A stretch of DNA of 64,000 nucleotides, from the NCBI GenBank assembly GCA_018105865.1, contig CM030837.1:4979475-5043474 (forward strand). Reading direction: 5' to 3'. Below the pieces are notes generated by a model. The model had not been told where the DNA came from. It saw nothing but the letters and a program-made list of their open reading frames with translations, and did no database searches. This document shows positions 59,001 to 64,000 of this stretch, one piece after another. Origin of the DNA: Metaphire vulgaris. Lineage: Eukaryota; Annelida; Clitellata; Crassiclitellata; Megascolecidae. Position 1 is the stretch's first letter; the number at the start of each line of letters is the position of its first letter. Both the position numbers and the translations under genes were made by a program.

Positions 59001-62000
59001 AAATTAATTGAAGTGTATGATGACTTTCTTATTGTGGTTTTGGCTAATTGAAAAAGAGGACATAACGAAAGAAAATGAAACATTGAAAATAAATTGGAGT
59101 AAATTGGAACTTGTATGATGTCAAAGCGTAAGTTATGCATCGCAGACAACATTGTGAGAAAAAAGTCGGTTGGGCTATTTTTTGATTGCTACATTGTTTA
59201 TTTGATTCTCTTAATTCCAGAGTCAAGATGGCAACACCTGATGAATTCTTTACAGAAGTGGAAGCCAACGATTCTAAGAAACTTTGTCATTGGATTGGAG
59301 AACTCTATCTTGAAATACATAATGGAACTTATACTACACAGGCAGAGGTTGTTGTCTGAGCATAGTCATCACCTTCAATTTCATAATTGTTACTGCTGCA
59401 ATCAGTTTTTGAGGCATTAGTATCATAGATTCATCATGACCTTGTTATAATATATTGATTGTTTTCTTAATAAATTATTTAAATATTATAGGTTATTTCT
59501 ATTATTCTGCTGCACATACGATTATAGGATTCTTCTTCTTCAAGTGCCATGTATTGCTACGTCAGCGACCATGGATTTCCACTCTTCTCTGTTTCTGGTT
59601 TTCCTTATCAGTTTGATGTTGTCTTTAGCTCTTGTTGCTTCTCTTAGACTGTCTGTATACTTTATTCGTTGTCTTTCTTTTGCTCTTTTACCCTCTATTT
59701 TCCCTGTTATGACTAGATTTTCCAATCCATCCTTTCTAATTAGATGTCCGAAAAATTCCAACTGTTGCTTTCTTATTGTTTGATAGCAGTTTTCTTTTTA
59801 CACCAAATACATTTAGTACTTCCTCATTTGTTATTTTTTCTGTCCATGAAATTTTTTGCATACGTCTGAGAAACCATCGTTTTCATGATTTCAGTTTGTA
59901 TTCGTAATATTTAACTCTTCTCTCTCATCAGTTCTTAAAATATTTTATTGGGTTTCATTTCTCTTGTAGACAAAGAAGTTCAACCGATTCTGTGAGCTTC
60001 TGATGCGTGAAGTTGAGATTTTTTCTTCTCTTAGTCTTGCTGAGTCTGTTGCGAAAAACATCGGACCGAAAGCGTTCAAGTACCCAGCAGAAGAGATTCG
60101 ACGATTGTGGAAGTCAGTTCTGCTCAATCAATTCCACGATGTCCTGCCTGGAAGTTCAATTAACTTGGTATTTATTTTGAAAATTATGAATTCTTGTTAA
60201 TTGTCATCGCTTATGCAGCTTGGTAGAATGAATGATGCAATTTGATCGGTTCATATTTTCTTTTAATTTTTTTCTACAAATTTGAATCCTGATGTTTTTA
60301 GGTTTTGTGATAAACTGTGTGCCGAAGAATATAATGGTTAATTTGTTTTAAAGGTTTATAAAGATGCAGTAGTTCTCTACAAAGGTATGTAAATTTAACG
60401 TTTGTTATCGTTTGTCAATTTGTGTTTTTTTTAAGTCTTAGTCGATGAATTCATTTCTTGTTTAAAGTTCTTAGTTACTTTGAAATTGAAGGCTATTTTA
60501 TCTGTTAGCATGTCCAACAGCTCAGATTTCAGTCAGTAGAGTGAAAATATGACAGCAAACATTGACTTGACCAGAAAAAGAAGTTTTATTTGGTATGGTT
60601 ATGTAAATTAACGCTGTATGCATCGGTGATGTGTAAGCATATTATTGCATAGTAACGATGGACTTGGATATATGCATAGACAGCATTTTCACGTTTGCTG
60701 CATAGCACTATGGAATGCTTGTTCCTGGATAATTGCAGCATTGCAGTCAAATATTGCATTGCTCCATTTTCCTGTAGCAAAACATTGTTTATCTTGATTC
60801 AAATATGAAGTTTGATTATGAGCATTTTTGCTATTCTTTGGGTAAATAAGTTACTGCTGAAGTTAGAAATTTGTATTATTCCTCTAAATGCTGTACTACA
60901 TGTACACATTGTTGGGAAATGAACAGTTCTTTCTGTCCTAATGACAGGAAAGTAAAACTCTCTGCAAAGACAAGAAAATTGTATATTGTTGCATTTTTTT
61001 TGCATTGGCATTCAGTTTGGGTGAGATTTCAGTAATGTTGTTAAGTTAGAGTTGTGAAGTTTCCATATGTTTCACCAAAAAAAATTGCCTTCTCTGAAGT
61101 GTTTTAAAAACATCAATTTAAAAAAAGCTATCAGCTTCATTTCATCTTTTTATGTTAATTGTATGAAGTTAAAACTATAAATGTAATATTTGTTTTGTAT
61201 TATTATGATAAATTGCTTAGACTTGTCCAGTTTGGACCCAAACAAATGTCAGTACAATTTTCTGGGTCATGACATGAGAAATTTTTGGAGAGTCTGTGAT
61301 GTCCAGTATTTTGAGATTCAAATTGTTTTTTGTTGTAGATGTTGTAGATTCTTCCTCACCTCTGCTGACGAAGGCTTTGCAGACTCTTGTTCAGGCGCAG
61401 GTGAATTACACCATCCAGTCATTATTAAAACGCCTATTTAGCCTAATACAGAACTGTGCTCATATATGAAGAGCCACTTATGACACTGATGTGTACCGTA
61501 TTTTCGTGCATATAAGACGCACCAAAGTATAAGATGCATCTGATTATAAGACGTGGGTTTTGATGATTTGTGTTTTAAAAATTATGGATAAGACGCCTGC
61601 GTATAATTAAATAGGCACTGTAATAATGACTGGATGCTCCAAATGACTTCGGGCAGTTTCTTGTGAATTGTGTTAATGCCTTAAGTACTCAAGTATGCTT
61701 GTGGGTAGCGTGGAAGCTATAGAAGCTTCACCAAAATTCTAGATGTGTGTGTGTGTGTGTGTGCCCGTGCTGTAAATTGCCATGAACTATGTGAATATGC
61801 TATGTGCACTTGTGCATTTAAATATGGTCTGTTCAAGTATGATTTACTGGACCCATTGTTATGCTGTGTGGTTAACTATGTGGTTGTCGGAGGGATGTCA
61901 TAGTATGACATTCTTTGATTGTGATATTTTTCCTGTTTCTACATTTATGTTATTTTTATATGTTTGCACATACCAATGTGTTGTATTTATTGCTGATGGT

Positions 62001-63449
62001 TAAATTGATTATCATCGTATAACATGTTAGTAATGTGGACTGTATGTCCACTGTTTGCCCAATGTTATCTAATATGCATTTGAGGTTGGTTAGAGAATAT
62101 TACAGATCAGGGGTGCACAACTGTTCTAGACCAATGGTCAAATTGAACATTTTCAGATTACTTATTATTATTATTATTATTATTATTCGACGATTTGTGA
62201 AGCGCCGTAACATGGCCATCGGCCAAAACCAAAAGCGCTGTACAGTCAACAGTCAACTGTACGATATGGTGAACAAATGCGTTTTCAGCTCTTTAGCAAA
62301 CGTTTCAGGTGAAGTAACAACGGCTGCAATCTCTAAGTGCATGTTCTATCATTTATAATATATTTTCTATTAACCCCTTAACTGGGCAACTATTTGTAAC
62401 TCAATGTAAAACGGACAAGCATTACTCAGGGCACCCAGTTAAGGGGTTAATCTTAAACTCACACAACAAAATTAGCTGCAATAATTGTGGCAATGTACTG
62501 CTTGACACAAATATTGGTAGTGGCCCAAATTATATTGATCATGGATGGCAGTTTAATATATGACTAGAAAGAAACTCGCTTCGCTCGCAGTGCAGGATAA
62601 TACTAATCCAATACCTATACCTAATACCCAATCATTGAATTCATGCTGAACAACATTTCAATGATCGCCACCTAGCCAAGACGCGCTCAAGTAAATAATT
62701 AGGCCTGCACCTTAAAATCACGCAACTGTGGCCATTTGTGACGCTTTACACGTTTTTGTGTAAAAAAAATTATGGATAAGACACTCAGGCTGCGAACAAT
62801 TACCAATAGCGCGCTGTAATAATGACCCTCTGGCGCTCCAAATGACTCGACTAAACCGTCTAAACTACGAACAATTGTTACCAATAGCGTCGTCTTGAAC
62901 ATCGGGCCCACCAACGCATCGCGACGTAAGGACTAAAAACGGTCTAAACCGTCTACCAATAGTCAACCAATCAGAACGCTTGAAGGTAACAGACAGAGAG
63001 ACATACAGATAAGGATTTTAATATGATAGATGTCTATAAGATAATTACTGTTCTCTGGAAAGATTGCTGTTCTTGGACCAGTTTCCTGTGTTGTTCAATT
63101 TGCTCTGAGGGCCGGACAGAACATGTTTAAATATGGTCTGTTCATAGATAAATATAGTTCTCAACAGCCCGTTTTATTTCAATTCTTGTTTTGAACAAAC
63201 ATTTTGAGATTCTCGTTCTTTGACGCAGGTCTAAAGGCATCCAAGACTGTGCAGTTTTTGAAATCATCTAGTCAACGTGTCTGTTTTAGACATCCGGGGA
63301 TGCAAAAGCCATTCCACTGGTTGCGAATTCCTGTAGCTGGAAAAGGACAAAAGTCGTGGAGGTCAGTGCCGACCAGTTGACAGCTGCACTGGTCAACAGA
63401 GCGACAGAACCTCCTGTCACTCAACAGGACTTCTCTGGAAAAACACTCG
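49861..63449 (+). CDS. MAN2C1: Cytosolic alpha-mannosidase 2C1 (GH38), 3' partial
   Basis: Cytosolic GH38 enzyme that trims free oligomannosides released during ER-associated degradation. Exons: 49861-49986, 50886-51009, 51535-51599, 52584-52761, 53053-53147, 53358-53449, 54312-54418, 55077-55187, 55721-55813, 56525-56641, 57064-57159, 57677-57768, 58070-58123, 59221-59347, 59970-60167, 60354-60384, 61339-61400, 63290-63449. All 17 junctions keep phase, giving about 642 codons of an expected total near 1,040. Motifs in order: [60 protein letters not shown] (nucleophile Asp), [63 protein letters not shown] and [13 protein letters not shown]. The gene continues past the right edge; the N-terminal exon is uncertain. 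Confidence 0.95.
52889..52922. repeat. (GT)n microsatellite
   Basis: A short GT run in a MAN2C1 intron. A second, about 55 bp long and perfect, is at 56014-56069. Confidence 0.9.
53358..55813 (+). CDS. MAN2C1: GH38 catalytic exons of MAN2C1
   Basis: Four exons hold the first metal site and the nucleophile. The HIDT-AW motif is split by an intron after the G of the Ala codon (53449 / 54312). His and Asp of HID bind the divalent metal. VGGTWVEM (end 55187) and [14 protein letters not shown] (from 55721) are split exactly before the catalytic Asp. All signature residues are present, so an active enzyme is expected. A MITE inserted in a SINE tail lies in the 862-bp intron splitting HIDTAW. Confidence 0.93.
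53523..53699. mobile_element. CAGTGGCGG-family MITE with perfect TSD
   Basis: 177 bp, ends CAGTGGCGGCTCCAGG / GAGCTGCCACTG. Perfect 8-bp TSD atgtaatg at 53515-53522 and 53700-53707. The target is the (AATGT)n tail of a minus-strand SINE/LINE end (53700-53765). Confidence 0.92.
55344..55649. mobile_element. TIR element, CAGAGCCCTAGCTACGG ends
   Basis: 306 bp, ends CAGAGCCCTAGCTACGG / CCCTAGCTACGACTCTG (imperfect inverted repeat). Flanks gttttatt / gttttctg (6/8). The interior has three GGTCATCA-GCCTGAAA-type repeats, each with GGATAAGTAAA. Confidence 0.68.
55848..55925 (-). repeat. SINE/LINE 3' end, (AATGT)n tail
   Basis: TAATGTAATGTAATAG...TTTAGCGCCTCTTCTGCAGAATCACTC is the reverse of the module at 34020-34115. 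It starts 34 bp after a MAN2C1 exon. Confidence 0.7.
57394..57600 (-). mobile_element. LINE 3' UTR on the minus strand
   Basis: AGTAAGTAAGTAGGTAAAAT tail, then TTTCTATAGCGCTTTC, GCTGCTTATTGCTAGGCGC and ATCGGCTGGGCAGTC. This is the inverted match of the 3' UTR at 45360-45535. Confidence 0.72.
59540..59935 (-). mobile_element. LINE endonuclease-RT C-terminal relic
   Basis: Minus strand: [20 protein letters not shown] (about 59890-59830), a frameshift, then [20 protein letters not shown] and [20 protein letters not shown]. Same group as 37644-37995 but older. In a MAN2C1 intron, opposite in strand. Confidence 0.8.
62370..62450. mobile_element. piggyBac-like 81-bp palindromic MITE, copy 2
   Basis: TTAA-CCCCTTAACTGGGC ... 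GCCCAGTTAAGGGG-style right arm (GCACCCAGTTAAGGGG-TTAA). Same length and interior as 35402-35482. Confidence 0.78.
62563..63031. mobile_element. Dispersed repeat with GCTCGCTTCGCTCGC motif, copy 2
   Basis: Same ends as 30371-30874 (GACTAGAAAGAAACTCGCTTC ... CAGATAAGGATTTTAATATGATAGATG) and long shared interior. The middle (62757-62850) differs and carries words found at 61575-61650. Confidence 0.7.
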
Positions 63450-63635
63450 GTTAGCAGCTTTGAAGTCTTGAAGCATATCTAACTAACAAAATAGATGTGA
63501 ATTGTAGTAAAACAGCAGAGCTTAGACATTTCATCATCATCATCATAGTTGCTTTCTGCCAGCTCATTAGTAATAGCTAGACTGTAACTTTTCCATTTAT
63601 CTTTTCCGTTGTTAATCTCATTCCATCTATTATTG

Positions 63636-63960
63636 TCATTTGATATCTTTGGTCTTCTTTGATGTTATCCATCCACTTTTTCCTGGGTCTTCCTCTTCCT
63701 CTTTTGCTTCTTTGTATGTGTAGAGTGCTTTATATGGGAGTCTGTTGCTGTTCATTCTATTTACATGTCCGTACCATCTAAGTCTTCTTCTTCTGATTTT
63801 ATCTATTATTGTCTCTTTCATTCCCAGTCTTTTCCTGATGTCTTCATTTCTTATTCTTTGTAATTTACTTACTCCCAATATCTTTCTCAAACAACTCATT
63901 TCTGCCACCAATAGTCTGTTTTCATCTGCTCTTTTAATATCCACGTTTCTGATCCATAAA
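63636..63960 (-). mobile_element. LINE endonuclease-RT C-terminal relic
   Basis: Minus strand frame of about 100 codons: ENRLLVAEMSCLRKILGVSK, LQRIRNEDIRKRLGMKETII, RRRRLRWYGHVNRMNSNRLP, a typical LINE reverse-transcriptase C-terminal segment. It lies after the last visible MAN2C1 exon. Confidence 0.82.
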
Positions 63961-64000
63961 GCATTTGTGGAACAATGATAGTGTTGTATATTTGAATTTT

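Noticed and set aside
61495..61620. Coding or RNA function for the ATATAAGACGCACC segment
   Set aside because: The TATTTTCGTGCATATAAGACGCACC wording is familiar from dispersed DNA-element ends. Only one end is seen here, so it was not called as a full element.

Overview
This is animal nuclear DNA. It is AT-rich, genes are split into short GT-AG exons by large introns, and transposon relics and triplet microsatellites are everywhere. I recognise three protein-coding genes from their translations. The mix (hAT MITEs, THAP9/P-like and CR1/jockey-like elements, LINE tails ending in simple repeats) suits a marine invertebrate such as an echinoderm, hemichordate or lophotrochozoan. I cannot name the species from sequence alone.

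Layout: (1) 1-9.4 kb, plus strand: the 3' half of a class I bHLH E-protein gene (daughterless/TCF4/TCF12 family), split by MITEs and a Tigger-like element. (2) 9.4-14.2 kb: gap between two converging genes, mostly hAT MITEs and unrecognised sequence. (3) 14.2-38.6 kb, minus strand: a long coiled-coil gene. Its first nine exons match the JAKMIP (Janus kinase and microtubule-interacting protein) family. It continues into a large acidic, coiled-coil and Ser/Pro-rich extension that I do not know from vertebrate JAKMIPs. (4) 38.6-47.8 kb: gap between two diverging genes, holding a CpG-richer promoter-like stretch near 41.1-41.45 kb and a broken P-element/THAP9-like transposase at 42.7-46.5 kb. (5) About 47.8 kb to the right edge, plus strand: MAN2C1-type cytosolic alpha-mannosidase (GH38), 18 phase-consistent exons, with its 3' end outside the window.

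The main non-genic story is DNA transposition. I found about nineteen short elements with terminal inverted repeats, and most have recognisable 8-bp target-site duplications (eight are perfect). Two still carry hAT transposase remnants. Several are nested in one another or in LINE/SINE tails, which gives a relative order of insertion. One pair at 22.58-23.34 kb has swapped flanking duplications, as expected if two MITEs moved together with the DNA between them as a composite element. I see no operon, CRISPR array, tRNA or rRNA. The three genes show no functional link beyond being neighbours.
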